Positions 47,027 to 56,940 of a stretch of DNA of 64,000 nucleotides are shown one piece after another. The stretch lies in NCBI GenBank assembly GCA_019915135.1, contig JAHLMK010000018.1, positions 682,001 through 746,000 on the forward strand, given 5' to 3'. Position 1 is the first letter of the stretch; every line of letters begins with the position of its first letter. The notes below the pieces were generated by a model that ran no database searches, was not told the DNA's origin, and saw nothing but the letters and a program-made list of their open reading frames with translations. The stretch comes from Strobilurus pachycystidiatus (lineage: Eukaryota; Basidiomycota; Agaricomycetes; Agaricales; Physalacriaceae). A program made the position numbers and the translations under genes.

Positions 47027-47214
47027 TAGTCTTACTCTTTAATCAAATTTCACCAAATCAACTTCGATTTGGTCGTCTGATTTCCCCTAGAATTCAACAT
47101 GAATTTAATCTATGTTGATTTTCTTTCTTGTCTGGGACCCACAAACGTCCATACACCACTTTTTGTTTTTCTTCACTATTCATGGGACTCTGGGGCCTTT
47201 ATGATCTTCCACAG

Positions 47215-47287
47215 GCCATATCGTGTAGTGGTAACACATCTATCTCTTGTGATAGATCTTAGTTGGTTCGAATCCACTTATGTCCCT
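47215..47287 (+). ncRNA. tRNA-like sequence 1 (degenerate)
   Basis: Acceptor GGCCATA against TATGTCC (one mismatch), D arm GTGT-AGTGGTA-ACAC, and a T arm around TTGG-TTCGAAT-CCA with weak outer pairs. The anticodon stem TCTAT/ATAGA closes an 8-nt loop (CTCTTGTG), which is not canonical. A T-rich run follows. Probably a decayed tRNA or tRNA-derived element. Confidence 0.45.
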
Positions 47288-47420
47288 TAGGTTTACTGTG
47301 TCTTCGCCTTTTTAAAATCGTAATTCAGCACCACCTATTCGAGTTCGAATATCTCCAGGACCTTATGATTTCATGTAATATCTGGAGCATTGTGGTCTCG
47401 GACATTTCATAAATTCCTAA

Positions 47421-47510
47421 GGCATCATGGTGTAATGGTAACATCCTCCTTGATTATCCCAGGCTTCAGAGTTGCCAGGAGGGATCTTGGTTCAAATCCA
47501 AGTGACGCCA
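47421..47510 (+). ncRNA. tRNA-like sequence 2 (long anticodon region)
   Basis: Acceptor GGCATCA against TGACGCC (one A-C mismatch), discriminator A, D arm GTGT-AATGGTA-ACAT, T arm CTTGG-TTCAAAT-CCAAG (perfect). The anticodon stem CTCCT/AGGAG encloses about 26 nt, consistent with a tRNA intron or with decay. Anticodon cannot be assigned safely. The shared GTGTAATGGT core resembles Glu/Gln-type tRNAs. Confidence 0.45.
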
Positions 47511-47597
47511 CTTTAGTTTGCGGCTTCGGCAGATGATCTTTTTCTTTTTCGATGGAATTTTGGCTCAGGGGATTCACCAACCCTTCTTGTACTTTAA

Positions 47598-48147
47598 GGT
47601 CATATGGTGTAATGGTCGCATCACCCTAGACATGACCACGAATAAGGAGTAAAGGAGAATATTCATGAATATATTCCTAATCTTATTCATGAATATGAAT
47701 ATGACAAATATATTATATTCGTGAATAAGAATAAGTTGACAAATATAGAATATGAACCTTCAGTTTCACATAATCCTCAACTCATTCATGAGTGTCTGAT
47801 AATACTGAATTCTCAGTACTAAAGACAAGTTTATGATAAATTTAGATGCTGTTTGAATGATTTATAGGTCATTCAATAACTTGAACTGTGATTTTGAGTC
47901 ACATTGAGATGATTATACTCGTATATTCATGAATATTCATGAATAAAAGCAAAATATTCGCAGTGAAGATTAAGTTGACGAATAAGATTAAGAGTATATT
48001 CATGAATAACGATTATGACCCTTGGAGGGGGGATTATTTGTGTGCCTGAATAAGAATATACTCGAATATATATTCGTGGACATCTCTACATCACCCTATT
48101 CTCTTAGAATTCTAGGGGGGACTTGGGTTCAATTCCCAATATGACCA
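47598..48147 (+). pseudogene. tRNA-like sequence 3, interrupted by a MITE
   Basis: With the inserted 47627-48088 and one target copy removed, the flanks form an acceptor GGTCATA/TATGACC (7 perfect pairs, discriminator A), a D arm containing GTGTAATGGT, and a perfect T arm TTGGG-TTCAATT-CCCAA. The anticodon stem CCCTA/TAGGG encloses 14 nt containing CTC, so a Glu(CTC)-like origin with a short insertion is possible. The insertion certainly prevents normal processing. Confidence 0.6.
47627..48088. mobile_element. hAT-type MITE with 8-bp target duplication
   Basis: 462 bp, very AT-rich, non-coding. The left end TAGACATGACCACGAATA and the reverse complement of the right end, TAGAGATGTCCACGAATA, match at 16 of 18 positions. 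The octamer CATCACCC flanks both sides (47619-47626 and 48089-48096), the diagnostic hAT duplication length. Subterminal palindromes of the type TATTCATGAATA repeat through the body. It has no transposase and would depend on one elsewhere in the genome. Confidence 0.92.
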
Positions 48148-48315
48148 TTGCGCCCCCGACTTAAAGTCGTCTTTTTATCTTAGTAGCATACGGTACTACT
48201 GTTTGTAGAGTTATTCGATCCCGAATTGATTCTCATATTCGAGCTCGAATTTCTCAAGCAATGACCAAGTACACTACTCTTGACTTTTTAGCAATATCGA
48301 ATTCGAATTGCTTTC
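48148..48315. other. Spacer between tRNA-like 3 and pol
   Basis: T-rich stretch with tctttttatc just after the tRNA-like sequence and two perfect palindromes, ATTCGAGCTCGAAT at 48237-48250 and TCGAATTCGA at 48297-48306, directly beyond the 3' end of pol. Confidence 0.45.
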
Positions 48316-51300
48316 TTAATCTTTTCTACCCATCTTTGACAAGTCCTCTACTATTTTCTTAGCGCCTTCCTTGATTCTCTTAAGTGCTTCAAAGAATTTA
48401 TGTCCCAAGAAAATAGGTTCTTTTCTTGAGTAGAATGGTATGACCCTAAATTGAACGATTTTGTCTTTCAATACAGTGCCATCTAGTTCGCACAAGATGT
48501 AATTATTTGCAGTAGTTCTTGCCACTACAGCATATGGTCCCATGAACCTTTCTTTGAACTTTGCGTTCATTTCCTTCTCAATTCTAGTGTTTCTTACCAA
48601 TACCAAATCTCCAGTATCGAATTGATAACGAGGAATGCTATTGACAAAATCATCCATGAATTTCGAGGCTGCTTTCTTCTTGTTGAGGGTAACTCGCTTC
48701 TTCATTTCTTTTACATCTTCCTTGTGCTTGATGAGTTGTTTTGCTCGATAAGCTAGTAAATCGGATGTCGATACAATTTTATCTGGTGTATCCACTAACC
48801 AAGTTACTTCTTCCAAATCTAATGGTAGAATGGGATCGCAACCCGTTACAGCGTAAAAGGGGGAAGTTCCTATGGATCTTTTGACTGTGATTCTTTCAGC
48901 CCAAAGAATTTCATGGAGGAATTGCGGCCATTGTTCAGGATTGCCTTTGCAAACTTTGAATAGTGACTGTCTGATATCCCAATGTCCTCTTTCTACTTTG
49001 CCGTTAGCCGTCTTGTTGTACGGCGTAATTGCAATACCCTTTATACCATACTTGTCTTCAATATAACGTATAGCCTATAGGATCGCTGGACCATTATCGG
49101 TTACGATTTCCTTAAGACAACCCCATCTGCATAGTATGTCTTCGAATATCCATTCACCTAGCGTTTCTGAGTTCTCTATCTTCAACGCTCGAGCTTCTGG
49201 CCATCCAGTGAATCCACATCTTGCAACGGTTACTGCGTTATAGTCTTTATATTTATCAACCTTTGAGGAATTTGAACCCGATTTTGGCATTCGAAACGTG
49301 TCAATATAGGCTCGCTCGAATATACCAGGTGTTGAGGTAATCACAGGTTCGGTCCTTATAAGGGTCTTTTGTCTCTTCTGGCATAGTATGCAAGTCTTCG
49401 TATACCATTTGATATCAGTGTCCAAACCAGGCCACCAGAATCTCTTCTTGACTAGCTGAAGCACTGAGTATTGGCCCTTATGTCCATTCGAGTCATGCAG
49501 TCGTTTGACAATAGCAAATCGACTCGATTTTTGTATTACTCTCTTATGTGCTCCATCCTTATCTTTCTTATATAGCTTTTCATGTCGGATAAAGAAATCT
49601 TTGCTCCACTCTTGTAATTGGGCTACTTCTGATTCCGTTAGCGACACAAATTCCTTCTCAGGATCAAGTATATAATCTTGCATATAAGGCAAAAGAAGCT
49701 CCCAGTTAGTTTCTTGTTTACTGCGAGGTAACGCTGGGAATTCATCCATTGCTAGCCATCCTTCTAGTTCTTCAATCAAAACTGCTCCGCTAAGAGCTAA
49801 GTCTCTTTGTTCTTTATACCTGCCAGGCCAGAAAATCGAGCTCGAATTGACAATTGTCTGAGCAAAACCTTTTTGATTATCAATCGAATCCTTGAATGAA
49901 TCGAACGGTTCCGGTTTATCTTTCAGTTCTATGTCTTCAGGTTCTTCGTACTCAAACATGTGAAGAACATCTTCTTCTTCATCAATATCTGGTCTAGGAA
50001 CTTGTATATCTAGTTCTGAACTGGGTCTTCTACTTAAACCGTTGGGACCATGTACTTTACCTGGCACATGTACTAAGGTAAAGTGATACATCAAAATTTC
50101 TTCTGCCCAACGTTGTAAATTAGCATTCGCCAACGAGTCAACGTTCGACAACATTCCTTTAATGTATTTGGCATCCACTTCAATTTTCAGCTTTCGACAT
50201 CCTAGCAAGTAATATTTGCAGTGCATCAAAGCCCGATACAAGCCAAACAATTCTCTTTTTGCTTGCGAATATCTAGCTTCTCGCTCGTTCAAGGTAATCG
50301 ACATGAATTTCGCAAAGTACTGCTTCTTAGGTTCTTCGGGATCAAATTGCGACAGATAAAACCCTACTGCTTGATATGAAGTATCCACAGATAGAATGAT
50401 TGGAGTATCCCAGTCATATCTTAAAGGTTTTAACATGGGGCAAGTCTCTATTGCTCTTTTTAACTCGTCCATACTTGCTTGTTCTTCATCTCCCCACTTA
50501 AAGGGTATGATCTTCTTAGTCAAATAAGTCAACGGTCGAGCTTTCTTAGAGTAATCTTTAACAAACGCCCTAAAGATTCCAGCCGTTCCCAAGAACGATC
50601 GTACTTCAGTAAGTGATTGACAAGCGGGCCAGTCTGAAATGACCTTTACTCTTTCTTCCGCTGGTTTTCTTCCATAGTAGGTACATACATGTCCAACTAC
50701 AGTGATTTCTTCAGCACAGATAACCGCTTTCAAACCTGAAAAAGTACCTCCAGCATATTTCATACGCTGGACAATACGATTCATGTTACAAAAGTGTTCC
50801 CAAATGAACCGACGGATTTTCGGGTTCGATTTGAGGGTTTCGTAAGTACCATCTGCTTGTTGATACCTGCTACTGGGTCCTTTTACTGGCACATCGTCAA
50901 TATAAGGTCGTGTAAAAGCTGGTATCTCGTCTCTTAAGATGTAAGTTACATCGTCATGGAAAATCGGAACCGAATTGGTCCATCCCATAGGCAAGGTTCT
51001 TAGTCTTAATGCTCCATACGGTGTGGAGAATGTAGTCATATCGCGACTGCTAGTGGCCAACATTCTTTCATCGTATCCTACATACAAATCTAATGTTCCT
51101 CCGCAAGACAAACCCACAAAAGCCTCTGCTAATTCTTCAGTGGCTGGAGGTAGACCTGAGTGAGCAATGGTAACCGCTTTCAACGGTTCCAGACTATGGA
51201 CTAATCTCAGTTTCTTTCCATCTTTCTTGACAACACAAAACCATCGACTTCTATACGACGAGTTCGAAGGCTCGTATACTCCCGAATCTATTTTGTGTTT

Positions 51301-52196
51301 TATGATCTTGCATACTTCTTCATAGATTCCTGGCGGTATAGGTATGTTCTTTAACACCCAAGGAGTATGAGGTATTACTGGCATATCAACAGGCGGGAAG
51401 AAATCCTCTCTGAATTTCCCCTTTTCTGTCTCATCCCAAGCAAACCCTTCATTCTGTAGACACATAAAATGGTCCAACAGTTTCCGTTCTTCCGGCCATA
51501 GGAAATCTCCAGTATGGTCATCTTGAATTTGTTCCCTACGTTCCGCTGTATAGCGTCCAGTTGGTACAAATTCGGGCGGATTTTCCGATAACTGAGGCAT
51601 ATCTTTTAAGGGATCTCCTACAATATGTCGTTGAATCCGAAATTCTTCTGGTAAGGTTCCTAAATGAGCCTTGGTCTTCAAGTGTACGGGTTTATATTTC
51701 TTCGTAGCAAATACTCCCCGACTACTTCTTTCTTCCTTGATATTCGAAAGGAATTCCTTTCTTGCTTGTCCAACGTAATCTATAGGCATTGATACCTTGA
51801 AATTACTGAACACTTCTTCTAGTCCATTAGGTACTCCATAAAACATGTCCATGGTAGACATGGCTTTGATTTCTGGCAAGTCCAAATCGATTTTCTCTTT
51901 TCAAATATCGAACAACTTCTTAAAACCAAATACTTCTTTAGTAGGGAAATTCGAATTCGATTTACTAGGTGGTGTTACCATAAATGGTTCCACTCCTTGT
52001 TTCATAAATCGATACTGATTTCAAATTGGTTTTACTAGTTGATTCACTCTATCAGAGGATTTTCGAAGGTACAGACTAGTTATTGCTTCTGGGTCAAACG
52101 TGTCCTGCCCACCATTTGGAACATACGTTTGCTTAATCTTGATTTCACCATTCAGACCCTTCTCAATCACCAATGCCAACTCTCCTTGATATTCGT
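48316..52196 (-). pseudogene. Ty3/Gypsy pol (reverse transcriptase, RNase H, integrase) with nonsense codons
   Basis: The main open frame 51885-49075 (936 codons) reads LVHSLEPLKAVTIAH, LRTLPMGWTNSVPIFHDD and the catalytic PYIDDVPVKG (YIDD) of reverse transcriptase. RNase H follows (ILSVDTSYQAVGFYL, RYSQAKRELFGLYRAL, LKIEVDAKYIKGML). Integrase has an HHCC finger (HDSNGHKGQ...CILCQKR) and Asp residues in AYIDTFRMP and VTDNGPAIL. The third catalytic residue, in NGKVERGHWDIRQSL, lies beyond a TAG at 49075-49077; the frame continues to 48316 with ERFMGPYAVVARTT. Two TGA codons (52021-52023 and 51901-51903) interrupt the frame upstream. No chromodomain seen. The element is therefore inactive as it stands; only one reading frame is involved, so decay is by point mutation. 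Confidence 0.85.
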
Positions 52197-53237
52197 TCAA
52201 GTCCTCGAGTTTGGGTGAAAACCCACGGGTTCAGCCTTAGTTTGATGACTTGGTATCTGACCCCTTGCATAAGTGGGTAAGGTCATTCTTTGGCCATTCC
52301 CTGGGTCTACAACAGTTACTGTGGTTAGACCGGCCGCCGACGTTTGTAGGCTTGCTTGAGACACAGTCTCAAACGGTCTACCCAGTAGAATGTCATAGGC
52401 AGGATCTTGTAGAATGTGAAACTGAAGGTAATACACGATTCCTTCACAGTTTACCGGTACATTTCGCGCTAAGCCTAATGTTACCGTTCTTTCTTTATCT
52501 GCACTTTCCATAGTGATCTTAAAACTTGGGTCGTACGCTAAACCGAGCTCGAATGCTGTCTTTAGAGACATCGAGGCAATCTGTGATCCACCGTCTAGGA
52601 GACACTCTTTTCGATTTCCATGGTTGATTCTTAACCATAGGGTTCTGAGGTCTACACTTTCTGGTGCCATGTACAACTTAGAGACATGGTATGGTCCTTG
52701 GAATTGCGTCGTGTTGAAAAATTGTTCTATAGGATCTTGTACGACTATTGACCCTTTAGGGACCTCTTCAGACTCGATTTGCGAAATCAAATAGACATGC
52801 TTAGAGGTAGTCTTAACATTTCTTGTCTTTAACAATTTCTCTAGATTCTTTCGCCACTCAATGTTAGTTGCAAGTAACTTCTCTGGTAAAAGTTCCTTCC
52901 AAGCTTCTTTCCATTGAGGATTTTCTTCAAGAAGCAAATCGATTTCCGGTTTTCTCTTGTACGATTTGAACTTTTCTATCTTAGGTAGAGTTGAATCTAC
53001 CGTGGAAGATTTAGGTAAATTGAGTTCGATTTTCGGTTCTGGTTGATTAGCAGCGTCTTTTACTTGCTTTTCAACTTCCCCATCTTCTGACTCTTCGTCA
53101 GTCGAACTGTCTTCTTCACCTTTATCTTCGAAGCTAACTTGCTTAGGTTGAACTGTTGTAGTAGGTCGCTTTGGTATTTCTACCGTGACCTTTTGTCTTG
53201 GCCATACCGTCTTAGTCGGTACTGTAGTTTTAGGCAT
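52197..53237 (-). CDS. Ty3/Gypsy gag-like linker plus aspartic protease frame
   Basis: Starts at the ATG at 53237 (MPKTTVPTKTVWPRQKV); 346 residues. The first 120 residues are charged and low-complexity (DKGEEDSSTDEESEDGE). A helical part follows (PQWKEAWKELLPEKLLATNI). The retropepsin signature is CLLDGGSQIASM (DGG in place of DSG/DTG), followed by LGLAYDPSFKITMES and DILLGRPF near the C-terminus, the usual protease flap and ILG strand. No CCHC knuckle and no clear capsid domain are visible, so a separate gag may be missing or encoded elsewhere in the block. The frame ends 12 nt after the slippery heptamer at 52209-52215. Confidence 0.75.
   Translation of the reverse strand: MPKTTVPTKTVWPRQKVTVEIPKRPTTTVQPKQVSFEDKGEEDSSTDEESEDGEVEKQVKDAANQPEPKIELNLPKSSTVDSTLPKIEKFKSYKRKPEIDLLLEENPQWKEAWKELLPEKLLATNIEWRKNLEKLLKTRNVKTTSKHVYLISQIESEEVPKGSIVVQDPIEQFFNTTQFQGPYHVSKLYMAPESVDLRTLWLRINHGNRKECLLDGGSQIASMSLKTAFELGLAYDPSFKITMESADKERTVTLGLARNVPVNCEGIVYYLQFHILQDPAYDILLGRPFETVSQASLQTSAAGLTTVTVVDPGNGQRMTLPTYARGQIPSHQTKAEPVGFHPNSRT
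52209..52215 (-). promoter_or_regulatory. -1 ribosomal frameshift site C CCA AAC
   Basis: The minus strand reads CAC CCA AAC TCG in the gag-PR frame. CCCAAAC fits X XXY YYZ exactly in register. A -1 slip gives CCC AAA CTC GAG GAC and enters the frame that leads into reverse transcriptase; without the slip, translation stops at a TGA four codons later. Confidence 0.65.
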
Positions 53238-53260
53238 TTCGGTTTCGAATTGTAAACCGC

Positions 53261-54350
53261 TGATGTGCAAGTTCGGAATAGACCTCTGAAAAAGAAGCTA
53301 TCGTCTAACCACACTATCAATCCTTATCACAACTAACACTCCTTGTAAGGGAGATGGGGTGCACAAAGGTTCGAGAGAACAAGGTGCTTTTGGGTAATGG
53401 AGAAATAGAGATGTATTCCGAATTGCTGTAGTTAAACTACGAGTTGTTTTTGGGGGTGTAGGGATTCTGATCGAAATGACACAAGAAAACCTTGAAGTTG
53501 TAGGCCGAACCTCTTGACGTATGAAGACCTTAAACAGCGCGAGGCAATGTAGCTTCTACCTATCAAGTGCTCTGGTGTACAAGGACTTTGTCTTGGAATC
53601 GTCAGGCCGCTACCGCAGGTTTTACACCACTGGACTATGCTAACGAATAAGGACTCCTTCTTGCCCACTTTAAAACCAAAACTTCTAGTGTCTTGCACCG
53701 GACCCAAAGGTTCAAAAGGTGTCAGACGTTGGACAACATATCGTTTTCAAACTCAACTTATGCCTTCAAGGAAAGTACTTCACGAAAGAGCGTGAGTGAG
53801 GAGAAACCACTGCAAACTGCCTTCTTGCGAATACAAGGTTCTAACACCAACGTTAGACGATGGTACTCGACTTGGTTAAGTCGGATAAGTTTCTTTGAGC
53901 TTTCAAGGAGTTTTGGCACACCTGATGTCTTTAAATCTGAAAGGGTATTTAGGGTCTTTGGGTCCTTTGCAGAAGAGTCGAAATCGGAGATATATTCACT
54001 ACAAACGGCTGCGTCTTGACTAGCGGCTAAGGAGGGGCTTAAGCTACCAACAATATAGGGTCCTTTCGGCCCTTTTATTACTATCTGGTGGGTTCTACTG
54101 AGTAAGCATCTATTCTAGGATCGGATACATCGGACTTTCGAGTATTACAAATTGCTGATTCTTATTGGCTATCCTGGTCGAAACACCTGCGGACAGGCCG
54201 CTTGGTCCTTTAGCCAATACGCCACCTTGGCGGGATGGTACAAATCCTTGTGCCCAGGAGATCAAGGGTTCAGATAAGGATTCGATCCTTAGGTATCTTA
54301 TGTTGCAAAGGTCCTACGGACACCTGCTTTCTTGTGGATAGTTGGATGGA
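53261..54350 (+). repeat. Right terminal-like region paired with 36136-37130
   Basis: Begins TGATGTGCAAG and shares ordered blocks with the left region (TGATGTGCA, GTGCACAAAG, and gggggtgtagggattctg at 53452). It also contains a small hairpin CTCC-TTGTAA-GGGAG near 53340 where the left copy has a different but also self-complementary word. It lies upstream of pol on the minus strand, where a 5' LTR would be. Identity too low to claim an LTR firmly. Confidence 0.4.
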
Positions 54351-55078
54351 GGATCGTTAAGAAGTTCCTTCGAGCGCAGACACTACAGAGGGAGTGCCTT
54401 CGTAAAAGTGGTAATTAACCCTGCTTTCGGGGTGGTCCTGAGCGTGGATCGATGATAGATTCGGCATCGCGGAAGGCGTCGGTTCGGAGTCCTGACAGGC
54501 CTCCGAAGATTGTTTCCCAAAAGGGGTGTGACGTCCTTGAACTATTTTTGTACCTTCAAGGCTTGGGTGAGGTGCGCAGGGGTCGAGGTCGCTCGAAAAC
54601 GAACCGCCTGGAGACCTTGGCACTCCTGGGGCGACAGGTTAGAAGCACATCGTCTGTAGTACAAGGTACACGCAAAGGTACGGGATCTTGACAGGGATCC
54701 AACGCTGCGGATAAGGATATTCGGGATGAAGGTGACGAAGTTTCGATCGCGCCTTCCTAAAGGACCTTGTTAAGGCGCCTGGACCTTGTACTGGAGGCTT
54801 TGCCCGCTTCAAGGCAGTAACTCTGGCGTGCTCTATCCTAAGTACTGATGGAGGTTCCTAAGGTCTTTGGCTCGTTCAGGAATCGCAAATTCCCGTTTCG
54901 AGACTGAATGTACCCTGCGTACTCTCCGCTTGACTATGAAATGTCGTCCGCGACATAGTCTGGTGGTTTCAGACCCCTTATCCTGGGTACCAGGCCATCG
55001 TGACGAATTCCTTTTGCGTTTTATGATGTCCGATGGACCCCTATTTTGCCTAACTTCGTTCCGTTTATAAAAGGTCCT
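54351..55078. other. Non-coding DNA enriched in GGACCTT
   Basis: About 730 bp with only short frames. GGACCTT occurs at 54762 and 54781 and its complement AAGGTCC at 54308 and 55071. No gene is supported. Confidence 0.4.
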
Positions 55079-55960
55079 GGGGAGTTACGGACCGTATCCC
55101 GCCACGTGACAAGGACTCGCTCACGATGGCGCACCTCTTACGCTACCAACCGTGGCTTCCTGCGGGCACAACACGCATACTCCGGGACAGCTCCGTCCAG
55201 CGCTCTTGGGAGGGATCGACGGAGGACCTCGACGGAGGCTCCTCTGTATCGACCCAGAGAGTGAACACACAGGAGCCACCGTCTTCCTGTGTCGCGCGTC
55301 CATCGGGGACACGGCCAGAGATGATGGCGCAATGAGATCCTTCGTTCGAGGAGTGGGGGGGCGATAACGGAGTCACGAGGAGGGATGGGGCGGAGCCTGC
55401 GCCGAGCGGAGTCAGAGTATCGGCAAGAGAATGCGGAAGGAAACTGATAAGGACTGAAGTCTGACATATCCTACTATACAAAGAGCGTCTTGTAGTTATA
55501 CGTCGACTCTTGAGGGAATAACTATTTATCGAAGGTATCCGTCGGGAGCGGCCCGAGGCGTCGGGGAGCAATGTGCTGCGGTTAGGACGCAGGTACTTTG
55601 ACTCGAGCAAGACGGCGGCGCTAGATCGGAGCACCGCTGGATGGAGATGGCGGGATAAGGCGGGATGAGCGGGATTAGGGCGGGCCGCCCGCCCATGCCA
55701 TGCGGGACTGATCAGAACGATAGCGATTCATTGAGTACATACCGACCCAAGAGGAGTCGCTCGTAAGGAACAGTGGCGGGATCGAGGGGAGTGCGGCCGA
55801 CGGATGTGACGTTGGTCCCGGCTAGCGAGGGCGGCGAGGCGCGTACGGGATCGATCGAGTTCCAGCGGGCAACCCGTGAGGCGCGAATCCATGTTCTTCG
55901 GGATATAAGGGCCTCCCATGTGGCGCACAATCTATAGTTTGTGCGCGATTCGGACAGGTC
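55079..55960 (-). mobile_element. Diverged LTR-like relative of the 62767 family, reversed
   Basis: Compared with the reverse complement of the LTR at 62767-63615, shared words appear in order: GTGACAAGGACTCGCTCA (55100), GGCTTCCTGCG-type (55155) and GAAACTGATAAGGACTGAAG then TCTGAC (55440-55466). The rest is heavily diverged and GC-rich. Ends are not definable. Confidence 0.4.
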
Positions 55961-56019
55961 CACGACCGAGTCAGGACACTGGACTTGTCCTCAGACCTTT
56001 CATTCTGCCTTTATTTATC

Positions 56020-56940
56020 ATGGCTCCCAAAACTTGGATCCTATCGCAAACTGCTTCCCCACAACCGCCGCAGGTTCCTGTCCAGCGAAGGACTATCACA
56101 CGAGAGGACCTTGGAGACGGTCTCGTTGCTATGCGCCGACTACGACAACTCCAGCCAACAAACCACGACTTCCGTATGTACATCGGCATGCTATCCTTAC
56201 GCTCATCATTCCAGGTCCCATGTCTGGACTCAAGAAGGCGTGTTCGAATCCCGACGTGGCACTGAGATCCACGGTATGTTGACAAGATCTGGAGGAGAGT
56301 CCTTGTCGGTTACTCATTCGCCTGTGTTCTTTCCTGATCTGACTTCATCTGTCCTGTTTTATTTCTAGGAGCCGTCGCCCATGACATTAGAACTTTCCGA
56401 ATGGTTCCAGGTGCTGTCGACGGACATGGCGGTGTTCTTTTCAACATTCGCCTTCTATTTGCTAGGGATGCTGGACACGCTGCTGGGGATTAACCCTCAG
56501 ACGCCTACGACCACAATCGCGTTCTTATCTCCAAACCTTTGGTGAGTAGCTGTAAGAGGCGTCTAACGCACACTCCCTGGGATGTCCCGGGTCACCCTAT
56601 GCAGCCGGATAACGCGCTATGTAAAGCCCGGACAAGGTTGAGAAAGGCAAGTTGTCTTTTTCGTTACTCGCGGTTCCTACTGTAACTCTGGACTGTTTCG
56701 GCTAGAAGACGAAGAAGAAATCGCCCGAGGTCGTTACTGAGGCCATGGAAAACGAGCCGAGACGGGGAGACGGCGACGTTCAGCGATGGATCCAGAATAT
56801 TAGTGCGAGCTTCTTCGTCCGGGATGAATTTAATGGGCTGAGATGTGGCAGCTGGCGCCTCGAGGCGTCGGTGGAGACTCCGTGTCGTCGTCGCGTGATT
56901 ACTGTGAGGCTCATTTCTTGCCAGTCTCATATCTCCTTAT
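56020..56940 (+). CDS. Hypothetical spliced gene H in the GGACCTT block
   Basis: Begins at the ATG at 56020 (MAPKTWILSQTASPQPPQVP). In-frame splices remove 56175-56214 and about 56273-56368 and lead to PMSGLKKACSNPDVALRS, then MTLELSEWFQVLSTDMAVFF and FYLLGMLDTLLGIN, ending near SPNLW at 56540. A later exon candidate, about 56706-56903, reads KKKSPEVVTEAMENEPRRGD and FFVRDEFNGLRCGSWRLEA, but its junction with the first part could not be put in frame. No domain recognised. The start ATG follows a TTTATC-rich leader. Either a real accessory gene of this element or a decayed one. Confidence 0.4.

Larger units (their letters stand above)
36812..51960. repeat. Dispersed TCGANNTCGA palindrome family
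   Basis: Perfect copies of TCGAATTCGA or TCGAGCTCGA occur at 36814, 36845, 44364, 44983, 45244, 48239, 48297, 49836 and 51951. A 3-nt-spaced perfect version (AGAAAATCGA, 3 nt, TCGATTTTCT) is at 46211-46233. Many degenerate forms occur, mostly inside introns, for example 39544-39590, 41110-41130, 42486-42510 and 45123-45143. Four lie in introns or at gene ends of the accessory genes, two in the LTR-like region, two just downstream of pol, and the rest in coding DNA. I did not notice any in the first 36 kb. Confidence 0.75.
36136..53269 (-). mobile_element. Composite Ty3/Gypsy-related block with accessory genes
   Basis: About 17 kb unlike the left half of the window: AT-rich, with pol on the minus strand (48316-53237), accessory genes on both strands (38226, 40185, 41617, 44375), tRNA-like sequences, and many TCGANNTCGA palindromes in introns, intergenic DNA and exons. 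The segment from 36136 and the segment from 53261 share collinear words on the same strand: TGATGTGCA, GTGCACAAAG and a 23-bp block around GGGGGTG(G)TAGGGATT. This suggests diverged terminal repeats. The outer boundaries and whether the accessory genes belong to one element are inference. Confidence 0.5.

Noticed and set aside
48316..48816. A separate 166-residue gene downstream of pol
   Set aside because: It is in frame with and continuous from the integrase after a single TAG at 49075; it is the integrase C-terminal part.
55138..55634. Several overlapping open frames on both strands around 55.1-55.6 kb
   Set aside because: They overlap each other in four frames within a GC-rich LTR-like segment and show no domain; openness is explained by composition.
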